Shown here in pieces: positions 49,433-58,222 of a DNA stretch of 64,000 nucleotides (position 1 is the first letter of the stretch; each line of letters opens with the position of its first letter). This DNA comes from Rhizobium sp. BK251 (GTDB taxonomy: Bacteria > Pseudomonadota > Alphaproteobacteria > Rhizobiales > Rhizobiaceae): the NCBI RefSeq assembly GCF_004345245.1, contig NZ_SLUQ01000012.1, positions 67,107 through 131,106 on the forward strand, given 5' to 3'. The position numbers and the translations under genes are program-made. Under the pieces are notes generated by a model that ran no database searches, had not been told where the DNA came from, and was given only the letters and a program-made list of their open reading frames with translations.

Positions 49433-49575
49433 TGGTTCAGACGCTCAAATGTGTTCAGTTTTCCCATATGCACAGCGGGGCCCTCCGCCTATGTGAAGCC
49501 CTTCCGATCGATGACGTGGAGTCCCTTCTCGTCCTCATCGAAGCCATGGGGAAACTGCCACAGAGCGACGGTTAG
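49432..49575 (+). pseudogene. 47-codon reading frame, possible gene remnant
   Basis: A plus-strand frame from ATG 49432 (or 49468) reads ALRLCEALPIDDVESLLVLI and EAMGKLPQSDG to TAG. The composition is protein-like, but there is no ribosome site and it starts opposite the TTG of the RcgA-like gene. It could be the end of a lost gene or chance. From 49576 to 49855 I see no gene; the sequence is AT-rich. Confidence 0.25.
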
Positions 49576-49855
49576 TCTCCGCGTCCGTCAGGGCGACGTC
49601 GGCGCTGCTGATGACAACTTTATATACGGGGAATGCGCGGGCGAAAAGAAAAAACAGCTCTTGCGTGTGCAAAATGCGCGGAAATTTGTTCCAAAAATGG
49701 TAAAGAGATCGTGATTAAAGAATAGCTTACGGCGCTTGTCGAATTTCGCGCCGCTAAAGCATGAGCGGTCGTATTTCAATCAAAGATTGAAAATCGCATA
49801 ATCCTGTTTATGGAACTTGACTCCGACAACAGAGAACTTTGCCGACGAGACAGCT

Positions 49856-50095
49856 TCAGGCTGCAGTTACCACGATCTTCATTTCGTTTCGAGAGATGTC
49901 AGCCAGGAAGATGGTATCGGCCTTTACGGCGTCCTCCAACCTCTTGGGAATGACCGTGGCCCCGATCGCAGCCGCAGCAGATGCAATGCTCTCTGGGTCG
50001 GGCTTGGTTGCAACGGACACTTCGATGTCCTTACGGGCAAAGGCCCTCGCCAGAGCCTGCCCGATGTTGCCGAAGCTAATGATTGCGTAGCTCAT
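49856..50095 (-). pseudogene. Truncated NAD(P)-binding F420-type reductase
   Basis: The 79-codon frame starts MSYAIISFGNIGQALARAFA, very close to the start of the intact gene at 56173 (MSYAIIGFGAVGQALATMFA). It follows this paralogue through KADTIFLA, where the intact protein continues with the rest of the Rossmann domain. Here it ends after 15 unrelated residues. About 120 residues are missing, so it is a remnant. It marks a recombination joint at about 49900, on the left side of the oxidoreductase patchwork. Confidence 0.7.
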
Positions 50096-50166
50096 GTGTC
50101 TTCCTTCAATTTCATCGCCCAGGGCGCTCCAAAAGTTTGAGTGGAGCGCCTCACCGGGCGGGGCCC

Positions 50167-50901
50167 CTAGAGTTGGGCGAGGCCGCCGTCTACGGCGACT
50201 TCGCTGGCGGTCATGAAGCTGCTGTCCGCCGAAGCGAGAAAGGCAGCCACGGCTCCGATCTCGGCCGGATCGGCCATACGCTGGAGCGGGGTCATCGCGC
50301 CGTAGGCCTTCTGACCCTCCTCACCAAGCGCTTCCTTCGCGAGTTCGGTGGCCGTCGCTCCGGGCGACAGCACGTTGACCCGGATTCCGGTGCCCTTCAG
50401 ATCCTCCGCCCAGGTCCGCGCGAGATTGCGCACGGCCGCCTTGCTTGCGCTGTAGGCAGTGAATCCCGGGGCGCCCGTGGTGCCGGCGCTCGATCCGGTC
50501 AGGATGATCGAACCCCCTTCGCGCATCAGCGGCAGCGCCTTCTGAACCGTGAAGATCATTCCCTTCACATTGGTGTCAAAGGTTTCGTCGATGTGCTCGG
50601 AAGTGATCTGGCCGAGCGGAAGCGGGCTTCCCGTCCCAGCGTTGGCAAAGACGATGTCGAGGGTTCCACGTTCGGCCTTGACCGCCCCGTACAGGCGATC
50701 GAGGTCGGCCTCGTCGGAAACCGAGCCCTGTACTGCTCGGGCATTGGGTCCGAGGTCGGCCACGGCGGTGTCAAGCGCTTCCCGCCGGCGGCCAAAGATG
50801 AAGACGAAAGCGCCCTCCTCGACGAAGCGCTTCGCCGCAGCGCGGCCGATGCCGGTCGCACCGCCGGTGATCACGGCAGTCTTTCCATTCAGTCTGGTCA
50901 A
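50167..50901 (-). CDS. SDR-family oxidoreductase
   Basis: The TTG at 50901 with ACGAAGGAGACAAGAT gives 244 residues. It has the classical SDR motifs: GGATGIGRAAA (TGxxxGxG-type cofactor loop), NAG in IVFANAGTG, the catalytic S in ILTGSSAGTTG, and YSASK. It would use NAD(P)H on a small alcohol or ketone. It is divergent from the HxlR regulator at 50982, a common pairing for aldehyde- or quinone-responsive genes. Substrate unknown. Confidence 0.88.
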   Translation of the reverse strand: MTRLNGKTAVITGGATGIGRAAAKRFVEEGAFVFIFGRRREALDTAVADLGPNARAVQGSVSDEADLDRLYGAVKAERGTLDIVFANAGTGSPLPLGQITSEHIDETFDTNVKGMIFTVQKALPLMREGGSIILTGSSAGTTGAPGFTAYSASKAAVRNLARTWAEDLKGTGIRVNVLSPGATATELAKEALGEEGQKAYGAMTPLQRMADPAEIGAVAAFLASADSSFMTASEVAVDGGLAQL

Positions 50902-50946
50902 ATCTTGTCTCCTTCGTGTTTTGACTTGCACGAAGATCGGGGAATG

Positions 50947-50980
50947 CTTACCTCATGACAAGAATGCACCTTTTGGTAAG
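50947..50980. promoter_or_regulatory. Inverted repeat in the HxlR/SDR divergent promoter
   Basis: CTTACC (50947-50952) and GGTAAG (50975-50980) are a 6-bp inverted repeat 22 bp apart. HxlR-type regulators commonly bind inverted repeats in such divergent promoters. It overlaps an early ATG of the regulator, favouring a later start. Confidence 0.45.
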
Positions 50981-50981
50981 T

Positions 50982-51398
50982 ATGGAAAAAATGACCGACT
51001 GCTCTGAAGTTTGTGGTGGCCGCTACTCCCACGGGCTCGCCGCCACGCTCCGCGTTATCGGAGGCAAGTGGAAGCCGCAGATCCTGTACTTCCTGCTTGA
51101 TGGACCCAAGCGTTACGGCGAGCTCAAGCGGGTGATCCAGGGCGTTAGCCACAAGGTGCTGATCCAGCAATTGAAGGAACTGGAGGCGGATCGCGTGCTG
51201 ACGCGCACGGACTACAAGGAAGTACCCCCACGGGTGGATTACGCGTTGACCCCGCTCGGCCGTAGCCTGGCCGATGCGATCGTTCCGCTGTGCACCTGGG
51301 GAACCGAGAACATGGCGGAGATGGTGAGCATCTTCGCCGAGCGAGACAGTTCGCCCCAGGTGCCTGCCGATGACCGCACGGTCGCCGTGGACGGATAG
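50982..51398 (+). CDS. HxlR-type transcriptional regulator
   Basis: The start is taken at ATG 50982 (138 residues); 50955 lies in the putative operator. The HxlR winged-helix is clear: GLAATLRVIGGKWKPQILYF, LLDGPKRYGELKRVIQGVSH, LIQQLKELEADRVLTR, and VDYALTPLGRSLADAIV. Two cysteines near the N-terminus (TDCSEVCGG) are a frequent redox- or aldehyde-sensing feature of this family. It probably regulates the divergent SDR and itself. Confidence 0.88.
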   Translation: MEKMTDCSEVCGGRYSHGLAATLRVIGGKWKPQILYFLLDGPKRYGELKRVIQGVSHKVLIQQLKELEADRVLTRTDYKEVPPRVDYALTPLGRSLADAIVPLCTWGTENMAEMVSIFAERDSSPQVPADDRTVAVDG

Positions 51399-51416
51399 GG
51401 CCAAGCAACGCCGCAT

Positions 51417-52037
51417 TCAGCCGATATCCATCTTGAGGGCGAAGTCCCAGGTGCCGGCGCCGTTTTTCGCCAGACCGATCATCATCAGACCTACCGCTTC
51501 GAGCGACTGCGCCATGTGCAACCCGCCGACGTGCAGCGGACGCAGCCCGACACTTTCCAGAAAAGTCGAGACGCGCTCTTTCACCTTCGCGTCGTCGGCT
51601 GCGAAGAAGGCATCGAGGCGTCCACCCTTGGCAAGCACGTGCCCGAAGATGGTGTTGAACGCCTTCACAACTTGTGCGCCGGCGGGGAGGGCCTTGGCGA
51701 TTTCCTGCGCACCAGAACTGCCGCTTGGGCTGAGGAGGCCTGAGAGGTCGGGAGCGGCCGAGTTGGTGATGTCGATGATCACCTTGCCGTCGAGTGCGGC
51801 GCCGTAGTCGGCCGCCACCGCGGCCGCGCTGGAGTACGGTACAGCGAGGATGACAATGTCGCCGGCGGGGACCGCGCCATACGTCCCTGTCGTCACTCCG
51901 GACGCGAGCTTGTCGACCAGCGCCTTTGCCTTGGCCATGTCGCGCCCGATTACCTCGACAGTGTATCCCGCCTTGGCGGAGCGGCCGGCGATCGCAGCGG
52001 CCATGCCCCCTGATCCAATGATGCTGATAGTGCTCAT
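51417..52037 (-). CDS. NADPH-dependent F420-type reductase family protein A
   Basis: The 206-residue protein starts MSTISIIGSGGMAAAIAGRS, a Rossmann GxGxxA loop, and has VIIDITNSAAPDLSG and VVKAFNTIFGHVLA, the conserved elements of NADP oxidoreductases related to F420-dependent reductases (PF03807 type). Rhizobia lack F420, so NADPH and a small carbonyl or flavin are more likely. Leftward, 64 bp before the epimerase-like gene. It is one of four related genes in the window (also 49856 remnant, 53090, 56173). Confidence 0.85.
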   Translation of the reverse strand: MSTISIIGSGGMAAAIAGRSAKAGYTVEVIGRDMAKAKALVDKLASGVTTGTYGAVPAGDIVILAVPYSSAAAVAADYGAALDGKVIIDITNSAAPDLSGLLSPSGSSGAQEIAKALPAGAQVVKAFNTIFGHVLAKGGRLDAFFAADDAKVKERVSTFLESVGLRPLHVGGLHMAQSLEAVGLMMIGLAKNGAGTWDFALKMDIG

Positions 52038-52101
52038 ATGCTATATCCTCGTGGTTGTTGTTTCGCCGAGGTCCTGATGACCTGGGGCTCTCCCGTCGGC
52101 A

Positions 52102-53049
52102 TCAGGCGGCAGGGAAGTAATGACCGTTGTCCAGATCGGCGAGCAGGCGGGGCTGTGTGGGCTCCCAGCCGAGCGTCTGCCGAGTGATGAGGTTGGACGC
52201 CGGAAGGTCCAGCGTGACCAAATTCGCGAGGAACCCGAAGTACCCCGGCAACATCAGTACATCCAAGGGAATGCTCACGGCGGGCACGCCGAGGCGGGCG
52301 CCGATGGCCTCGGCGATCTCGCGAAACTGGATACTGTCGCCTTCCACCCCGTGCCAGGATTTACCGGCCGGTCCCTTCTCCAAGGCCAAGCGGAACAAGG
52401 AGGCGAGGTCACGACTATGCACTGCCGGCCACAGGTTCGTGCCGTCGCCGGGGTAGCCGACAACGCCCTTCTCCTTCGCCAGCCCGATCAGCACCGGGAG
52501 AAAGCCGGCATTGTCGGTCGTGCTGTGCGCAATAGGAGAAATCCGAACGACCGAGGATCGCACGCCCCGCTCCGCGAGGCCGATTACAGTTGTTTCTACG
52601 ATATTACGAACCCGCAGAGTGCCCTTGTACCGATCCCCACCCGGAAGGGCCGGATCTTCCTCAGTGGCTGGCCTGCCCAGCCCTTCCCAGCCAGGCGATC
52701 CAATGCTTCCCGACACGACCAGCGGCTTTCCTGTGCCGGCCAGCGCGTCGCCATATGCGAGCATGATCTCGGTTTCCGCAGCGGCGACGGCGTCCAGGCC
52801 GCCGGACGGGAGCAGGTCTTGCCGGTGCGCGACGTGAATGACGCCATCGGACTCCTCCGCCGCCGACTTGAGGCCATCGAGGTCCGAAATATCCCCGCGA
52901 CGTAACTTAGCGCCTTGGGCGGATACCGCCGCCGCCGCCGTGGCCGACCGGACCAAGGCGGTAACTTCATGGCCGGCTGCGATGAGATCGGAGATGATGT
53001 ACGGACCGATGTGGCCGGTCCCACCAGTGACGAAAACGCGCATATTCAT
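52102..53049 (-). CDS. NAD-dependent epimerase/dehydratase-like (atypical SDR) protein
   Basis: Start ATG 53049 after AAAAGGAACA gives 315 residues. The extended-SDR cofactor loop is FVTGGTGHIGPYIISDL and the downstream DGVIHVAH is characteristic. The catalytic YxxxK is not obvious (SGSIGSPGWEGLG and DRYKGTLRVRNIVE), so it may act as an atypical SDR. No signal peptide. It is flanked by two F420-type reductase genes on the same strand, likely one operon. Confidence 0.82.
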   Translation of the reverse strand: MNMRVFVTGGTGHIGPYIISDLIAAGHEVTALVRSATAAAAVSAQGAKLRRGDISDLDGLKSAAEESDGVIHVAHRQDLLPSGGLDAVAAAETEIMLAYGDALAGTGKPLVVSGSIGSPGWEGLGRPATEEDPALPGGDRYKGTLRVRNIVETTVIGLAERGVRSSVVRISPIAHSTTDNAGFLPVLIGLAKEKGVVGYPGDGTNLWPAVHSRDLASLFRLALEKGPAGKSWHGVEGDSIQFREIAEAIGARLGVPAVSIPLDVLMLPGYFGFLANLVTLDLPASNLITRQTLGWEPTQPRLLADLDNGHYFPAA

Positions 53050-53089
53050 TGTTCCTTTTGGGCAGAGTGAGAAATGGGACGGGGTTTGG

Positions 53090-53746
53090 TCAGCCGGGAA
53101 GGCTGACACCGATCGAGAAGTTGGTGTGCTTGATGGAGTGGGTCATAAGGCCCAGCCACAACATGCAGGCGTGCTCTAGCGTCCACGCCATGGTCAGCGG
53201 TCCGACATCCATCGGGCGCAGTCCCAGGCTCTCAGTGAAGGCCGACACGCGCGCCTTCGCTTGTGGGGCGTCTCCAGCGATGAACACGTCCAACGGACGG
53301 CCCCCGACCGAGCCGACAGCCAGGGCCTGCGAAGGCACCGTGTTGAACGCTTTGACGACTTCCGCACCTGCGGGGACCGCCTTGGCGATCTGCTGCGCGC
53401 CGAAACTGCTTTTGGGGAACAGGAAGCCCGAGAAATCGGATTTGATGGGGTTGGTGATGTCCACCAGGAGCTTGTCAGCCAGCCCTTCGCCGTAATGTTT
53501 CACCACGTCCAGAACGGCTAAATAGGGAACTGCCAGGATGACGATGTGCCCGGCTGGCTCGGCTCCAAATTCGCGCGTCAAAGCGCGGGGTCCGATCCGC
53601 TCGGCCAGCGCCTGCGCCTTGGCAGGGTCGCGGCTCATCACCTCGACGATGTGCCCGGCCTTGGCGGCAAGGCCGCCGATGGCAGAGGCCATCCCGCCTG
53701 ATCCGATGATGCTGACAATGCTTGTATTGGGCGTCCCTATTTCCAT
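53090..53746 (-). CDS. NADPH-dependent F420-type reductase family protein B
   Basis: Start ATG 53746 gives 218 residues; a GTG at 53758 is possible. It reads SIVSIIGSGGMASAIGGLAA, then HIVILAVPYLAVLDVVKH, LLVDITNPIKSDFSG and VVKAFNTVPSQALA, the same plan as the gene at 51417. It is the first gene of the leftward group and faces the TetR gene across three tandem operator-like palindromes, so TetR probably controls it. The substrate is unknown. Confidence 0.85.
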   Translation of the reverse strand: MEIGTPNTSIVSIIGSGGMASAIGGLAAKAGHIVEVMSRDPAKAQALAERIGPRALTREFGAEPAGHIVILAVPYLAVLDVVKHYGEGLADKLLVDITNPIKSDFSGFLFPKSSFGAQQIAKAVPAGAEVVKAFNTVPSQALAVGSVGGRPLDVFIAGDAPQAKARVSAFTESLGLRPMDVGPLTMAWTLEHACMLWLGLMTHSIKHTNFSIGVSLPG

Positions 53747-53772
53747 TGGCACACACACGCTCTATATCTTGT

Positions 53773-53828
53773 GGATCACTGATCCGAATCAATTGGATCA
53801 CTGATCCACATATACGGATCACTGATCC
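53773..53828. promoter_or_regulatory. Three tandem palindromes, likely TetR operators
   Basis: GGATCACTGATCC occurs three times (53773-53785, 53795-53807, 53816-53828), spaced 22 and 21 bp, two helical turns. They fill the gap between the leftward reductase gene (53746) and the TetR gene (53846), so they probably control both. Confidence 0.8.
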
Positions 53829-53845
53829 GATTATCAAGAGAGCCC

Positions 53846-54406
53846 ATGCGAGCTGACGCCAGAAAAAATTACAGCCATATCCTCACAATCGCGCGCGAGG
53901 CCGTGGCCGAGCACGGTAGCGACGTGTCGATGCGCGACATCGCCCGCCGAGCTGAAGTCGGGCTGGCCACGCTGCTGCGCCACTTTCCAACCCGAGAAGC
54001 ATTGTTCGAAGCGCTTGTATGTACGGACCTGGACGCACTGACGCAGAGGGCGGACGAACTTGAAAAGTCGAATGCACCTGACGCGCTTATGTCCTGGTTC
54101 CGCGAATGGATTGCATTCGCCCGAGGATATCGGGGCGTTGTCGCGATGATGGCGAGCGCCCACGCAAACCCGGACTCCGCTCTTTATGCCTCTTGCGCAG
54201 CGGTGCATTCAGCAAGCGCACGGCTACTTCACCATGCACAGGCCGAAGGTACCGCGCGCGGCGACATGAACGGGGACGACCTGTTCGCCCTGATGACGGC
54301 TATCGGCTGGGCGGTCGACCAGCCCTCATTCGCGCCGCGGGCGGACCATCTCGTCCACCTCGTTATGGGGGCCATCCTGATTGAGCACATCGGCATCAAT
54401 ACGTAG
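53846..54406 (+). CDS. TetR-family transcriptional regulator
   Basis: The 186-residue protein has the TetR helix-turn-helix: ILTIAREAVAEHGSDVSMRD, IARRAEVGLATLLRHFPTRE, ALFEALVCTDLDALT. A helical ligand-binding domain follows, ending VMGAILIEHIG. It starts after CAAGAGAGCCC, 18 bp past the last operator. It presumably represses itself and the divergent reductase operon until a ligand is present. The inducer cannot be guessed from sequence. Confidence 0.9.
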   Translation: MRADARKNYSHILTIAREAVAEHGSDVSMRDIARRAEVGLATLLRHFPTREALFEALVCTDLDALTQRADELEKSNAPDALMSWFREWIAFARGYRGVVAMMASAHANPDSALYASCAAVHSASARLLHHAQAEGTARGDMNGDDLFALMTAIGWAVDQPSFAPRADHLVHLVMGAILIEHIGINT

Positions 54407-54505
54407 GCAGCGCTATGACTCGACCGGCGTTGGACCATATTGGTGGTGCAGACTTTAACCGATATGCTTGCGCGCACCTCGCACAGTCACGTGGGTAGCA
54501 CATAG

Positions 54506-55399
54506 ATGAACGATTGGGATGACATACGTTATTTTTTGGCTGTAGCCCGCGAGGGCTCAGTCCGGGCGGCCGCTGAGCGGCTTGAGGTAAATCACTCCAC
54601 CGTACTTCGGCACATCGCCCAACTAGAAGATCGGCTTGGGACGCAGATGTTCGAGAAGCTGCCCTCCGGCTATAGGCTCACTGATGCGGGCGAGGAAGTT
54701 CTTGAATTCGCCGAACAGATGGCGGCGTCGTCAAATCAACTGCAAACTAGGGTATTTGGTCGCGACCAAGGCGTACGCGGCCGCTTGCGTCTCACAATGG
54801 CCCCGACGGTGGCGTCGCATCTCCTTATGCCTGACTTCGTCGCATTTGCGGGGCTTTATCCTGATGTCGAGATGGAGATTCTGTCCTCCTATGAACCGGT
54901 CAACCTTACCAACCGGGAAGCAGATGTTGCGATCCGTGTGGTCGTTGATCGCAACACGCTCCCACAAAACCTGCATGGCCTGAAAGGGCCGGAAATATCG
55001 TCCGGAGTGTATATGTCGCGCAAACTGCTGGCTTCGTGGCGGGCCGATGCAGACGTGCCGATCCGCTGGATCGTAAAGAATAGATATGGTGATCTCGACA
55101 AGTTCCATCAAAGCAATATTCCGGCATCGGAGATACCGTTCCGGACCACAGATGCCGCAGCTCAGATCGTCGCCGTCCAGCAGGGGCTGGGTATGACCTC
55201 GCTGCCTTGCTTCGTTGGTGATACCGACCCATTGCTGACGCGCGTTCCCGGATCCGGCTTGGAGCGGCATGGCACTTTATGGCTGCTGACGCACGGCGAA
55301 ACCCGCAAGACGAAGCGAGTGCGGCTTTTCACCGAGTTCCTGTCCCGGCGGCTTTCTGCCTATGCGCCGCTCCTCGCGGGCCTTGTACCCAACAACTGA
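54506..55399 (+). CDS. LysR-family transcriptional regulator
   Basis: The 297-residue protein begins MNDWDDIRYFLAVAREGSVR with a LysR-type helix-turn-helix (AAAERLEVNHSTVLRHIAQL) and a substrate-binding domain starting about residue 90 (RGRLRLTMAPTVASHLLMPD). The effector pocket is not recognisable. It is followed on the same strand by the SRPBCC and reductase genes at 55.6-59.1 kb, which it may control, although they start 220 bp away. No ribosome site of note. Confidence 0.9.
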   Translation: MNDWDDIRYFLAVAREGSVRAAAERLEVNHSTVLRHIAQLEDRLGTQMFEKLPSGYRLTDAGEEVLEFAEQMAASSNQLQTRVFGRDQGVRGRLRLTMAPTVASHLLMPDFVAFAGLYPDVEMEILSSYEPVNLTNREADVAIRVVVDRNTLPQNLHGLKGPEISSGVYMSRKLLASWRADADVPIRWIVKNRYGDLDKFHQSNIPASEIPFRTTDAAAQIVAVQQGLGMTSLPCFVGDTDPLLTRVPGSGLERHGTLWLLTHGETRKTKRVRLFTEFLSRRLSAYAPLLAGLVPNN

Positions 55400-55618
55400 G
55401 GAGTAATCACTAGAGGGTCAGTAATACTCCCTGCCCAGCAAGCGTGCTGACACGGGATGTGGTGCATATATGCACAACCGATGTCGGGAATTTGGGAATC
55501 CCGCCAATCTACGCGTCATCCCACATATCGACTCGTCAGCGAGCCGGCCTGCCATCCCGTCAGCGGGAATTGCAGCGATCGCCTCTTGATCACGAGCAAT
55601 AAGAACATCGAGATCGAT

Positions 55619-56116
55619 ATGTACGAAGCAATCAAATGGCCGCCGGATATGGCCCCTAGCCGGTCGCCGATCCATTTTACAAATGAACTGGAGGTCGCGG
55701 CCTCCCCTGACACGATCTGGTCCCTGCTCGTGGATCACACCGCCTGGCCCAGCTTCTATCCTGGTGTTGAGCATGTCGAGCTACTCGACGGCCATGAGTC
55801 ACTGCATCTCGGCACACGGTTCGAGACCAATCTCGCTGGCCAGGACGTCTATGCGTCGGTCCAGGAATTCGAGCCGATGACCCGCATCGCCTGGGGCGGC
55901 GGCCCCAAAGCGTCTCTCGACTCCAAGGCGTATCACGCCTGGATCATCACCCCCACGCCGACTGGCACGCATCTCTGGACCGAAGAGACGATGCAGGGGC
56001 CGCTATGGATCGAGCAGGCCAAGCAGGCGCCAGACATCTTTTGGCGCACGCACCAGAAGCTTCTGGAAGACCTCGCCAAGGTTGCAATTAAGCGCGGCAG
56101 ATCCTCCGCGAAATAG
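55619..56116 (+). CDS. SRPBCC-fold (START/Bet v1-like) protein A
   Basis: The 165-residue protein is read from the ATG 55619; an upstream frame from 55457 has no ribosome site. It has the SRPBCC pattern: FTNELEVAASPDTIWSLLVD, TAWPSFYPGVEHVELL, GTRFETNLAGQDVYASVQEF and a final HAWIITPTPTGTHLWTEE. Such proteins bind hydrophobic ligands or act as cyclases/aromatases. It is a paralogue of the gene at 56779. Confidence 0.82.
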   Translation: MYEAIKWPPDMAPSRSPIHFTNELEVAASPDTIWSLLVDHTAWPSFYPGVEHVELLDGHESLHLGTRFETNLAGQDVYASVQEFEPMTRIAWGGGPKASLDSKAYHAWIITPTPTGTHLWTEETMQGPLWIEQAKQAPDIFWRTHQKLLEDLAKVAIKRGRSSAK

Positions 56117-56172
56117 ATCCCGAGCCGGTGAAGATCGGCGCAATCAACACCAACACAGGTCAAAGAAGAACC

Positions 56173-56775
56173 ATGAGTTACGCTATTATCGGTTTTGGCG
56201 CAGTAGGTCAGGCCCTCGCCACTATGTTCGCCCGTAAGAGCATAGAAGTCGCTGTCGCCAGCCGGCGATCGCCCGAGGCGCTGGCGCCGCAGGCGAGCGC
56301 AATCGGCCCGAAGGTCGTTCCTCAGTCGCTGGAGAAAGCCCTTGAAGCTGACATCATTTTTCTGGCGGTCCCGTTCTGGGAGCACCGGGAGGTCGCAAAG
56401 GGGCGAGCAAGCTGGAAAGGCAAGACGGTGATCGATGTCACGAATGCCTATGGCGTTCCCGTCGAAGACTTGGGCGGTCTTCCTTCCTCGGCCGTCATCG
56501 CACGGACACTACCCGGCGCTCGACTGGTCAAAGCGTTCAATCATCTGCCCGCAGCGGCCTTAGCGGCGGACCCGGCCATTGGCGGCGGCCGTCGGGTCAT
56601 TTTCGTTTCGAGCGACGATGACGCGGCAGCTACCCCCGTGCGCTCCTTGGCAGAGCAACTGGGGTTCGCACCGGTCTGGCTGGGAAAGCTAGCGGAGGGA
56701 GGATCGCTCGTACAGGCGCGGGACAAGAGCTGGGCGCCGCTGATCTTCCAGGATCTGTTCAAGAAGGGGGCGTGA
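56173..56775 (+). CDS. NAD(P)-binding F420-type reductase family protein C
   Basis: ATG 56173 with GTCAAAGAAGAACC gives 200 residues. MSYAIIGFGAVGQALATMFA is the cofactor loop, and the remaining family motifs VIDVTNAYGVPVEDLG and LVKAFNHLPAAALA are intact. It is the complete counterpart of the truncated gene at 49856. Spacing of 3 bp to the next gene indicates an operon with two SRPBCC genes and two dehydrogenases. Substrate unknown. Confidence 0.85.
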   Translation: MSYAIIGFGAVGQALATMFARKSIEVAVASRRSPEALAPQASAIGPKVVPQSLEKALEADIIFLAVPFWEHREVAKGRASWKGKTVIDVTNAYGVPVEDLGGLPSSAVIARTLPGARLVKAFNHLPAAALAADPAIGGGRRVIFVSSDDDAAATPVRSLAEQLGFAPVWLGKLAEGGSLVQARDKSWAPLIFQDLFKKGA

Positions 56776-56778
56776 GCA

Positions 56779-57282
56779 ATGTATGACCATGTCATCTGGC
56801 CTGAGCGATACGACCCAAAAATCTCGGCCATCTACGCACTCAACGACATCGACGTGAAGGCGCCGCCCGAAGTGGTCTGGAAGCTGCTTGTCGATGCGGA
56901 GAACTGGTCGCGGTACTTCCCCGCCGAAGATCAGGTCAAAATCCTAAGCGGCGAGCGGGAGTTGGCCCTAGGGACACGATACAGTCGGGTAACAGTCGGT
57001 TTTCCGATGAGCCTCGTCGTGACGGAATGCGTGCTTGGCCACAGGCTCGCCTGGGCAACGACGGTTGATAGCGACGATACAGGTTCGAGCGCCTACCACG
57101 GCTGGGTGATTACGCCCACGGCGGACGGTTGTCATGTGCTGACCGAGGAAACGCAGCAGGGTCCCTGGTTCCTCGAGGAGCTCGGGCGCAAGCATCCGGG
57201 CGCGCTCTACCGCTATCACCAGCTATGGGTTGAAAGCCTTGCGGCAGCTGCGGAAGCGGAAGTCGCGCGGAACGCAGGGTGA
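56779..57282 (+). CDS. SRPBCC-fold protein B
   Basis: The 167-residue protein starts 3 bp after the reductase gene. It repeats the plan of the gene at 55619: LNDIDVKAPPEVVWKLLVDA, NWSRYFPAEDQVKIL, GTRYSRVTVGFPMSLVVTEC, and HGWVITPTADGCHVLTEETQ. The two are clear paralogues flanking the reductase gene, which suggests a local duplication. A role in binding a small hydrophobic molecule is a family-level inference. Confidence 0.82.
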   Translation: MYDHVIWPERYDPKISAIYALNDIDVKAPPEVVWKLLVDAENWSRYFPAEDQVKILSGERELALGTRYSRVTVGFPMSLVVTECVLGHRLAWATTVDSDDTGSSAYHGWVITPTADGCHVLTEETQQGPWFLEELGRKHPGALYRYHQLWVESLAAAAEAEVARNAG

Positions 57283-57339
57283 CGCGCCTGTCCGCGCGAC
57301 CGGGCTAAGCGCCCCAAAAATAGAACGGAGATGAATCAC

Positions 57340-58152
57340 ATGAATATCGAACTCAAAGGTCGAAAGGCGATCGTTACGGGCTCAACGGCGGGCATCGGCC
57401 GTGCCACCGCCGAAGGCTTGGCGCGCGCCGGCGCATCGCTCGTGATCAACGGCCGTGGACGCGCCCGTGTCGACGAAGCGGTGCGGCAGATGCGACAGGT
57501 CTTCCCCGACAGCGACATCACCGGCATCGCCGCCGATCTCTCAACGGCGGCGGGCGCCGAGACCGTTTTCGCGCAGGCACCCGAAGCCGACATCCTCGTG
57601 AACAACGTCGGGACAGCATACATCCGCGAGTACAACGGCATCGAGGCCATCGCGAAAATCCCCGACGAGGACTGGCTCGGCCTGTTTCAGTTGAACGTGA
57701 TGAGCGGCGTCCGCATGGCGCGCCAATACCTGCCGCGCATGGTGGCGAAAGGCTGGGGTCGTGTCGTGTTCGTCAGCAGCGAATCCGCAGTCAACATCCC
57801 TAAGGAAATGCTCGACTATGGCATGACCAAGACCGCTCAGCTCGCGGTTTCACGTGGGCTTGCCGAGGCGGTCGCCGGGACGGGCGTCACTGTCAACGCG
57901 GTTTTGCCGGGGCCAACCCGGTCCGAGATCTTGTGCGACTTCATAGCGAAGCAGGCCGAGGCGAACGGAATAACGCAGGAGGAAGCCGAGCAGGGCTTCC
58001 TGGCGGCGCTGCGCCCAACCACGCTCATCAAGCGCTTCACGACGACCGACGAGGTCGCCAACATGATCGTCTACGCGTGCTCGGAGCAGGCCTCCGCGAC
58101 GTCCGGCGCGGCGCTGCGCGTGGATGGCGGCGTGGTGCGCTCCATCGGTTGA
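57340..58152 (+). CDS. SDR-family oxidoreductase
   Basis: The ATG at 57340 has GGAG nine bases upstream (57331 is an alternative) and gives 270 residues. Motifs: TGSTAGIGRATA (cofactor loop), LVNNVGTAY, catalytic S in VFVSSESAVNIP, and YGMTK. It ends in GAALRVDGGVVRSIG. A classical NAD(P)-dependent dehydrogenase, likely co-transcribed with the flanking genes. Substrate unknown. Confidence 0.9.
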   Translation: MNIELKGRKAIVTGSTAGIGRATAEGLARAGASLVINGRGRARVDEAVRQMRQVFPDSDITGIAADLSTAAGAETVFAQAPEADILVNNVGTAYIREYNGIEAIAKIPDEDWLGLFQLNVMSGVRMARQYLPRMVAKGWGRVVFVSSESAVNIPKEMLDYGMTKTAQLAVSRGLAEAVAGTGVTVNAVLPGPTRSEILCDFIAKQAEANGITQEEAEQGFLAALRPTTLIKRFTTTDEVANMIVYACSEQASATSGAALRVDGGVVRSIG

Positions 58153-58222
58153 TACCCTGCGTTCGACCGGCTCACAATCACATCAGCACAAGCCTCAAAC
58201 AAATGGCAAAGGAGAAGTTTTC

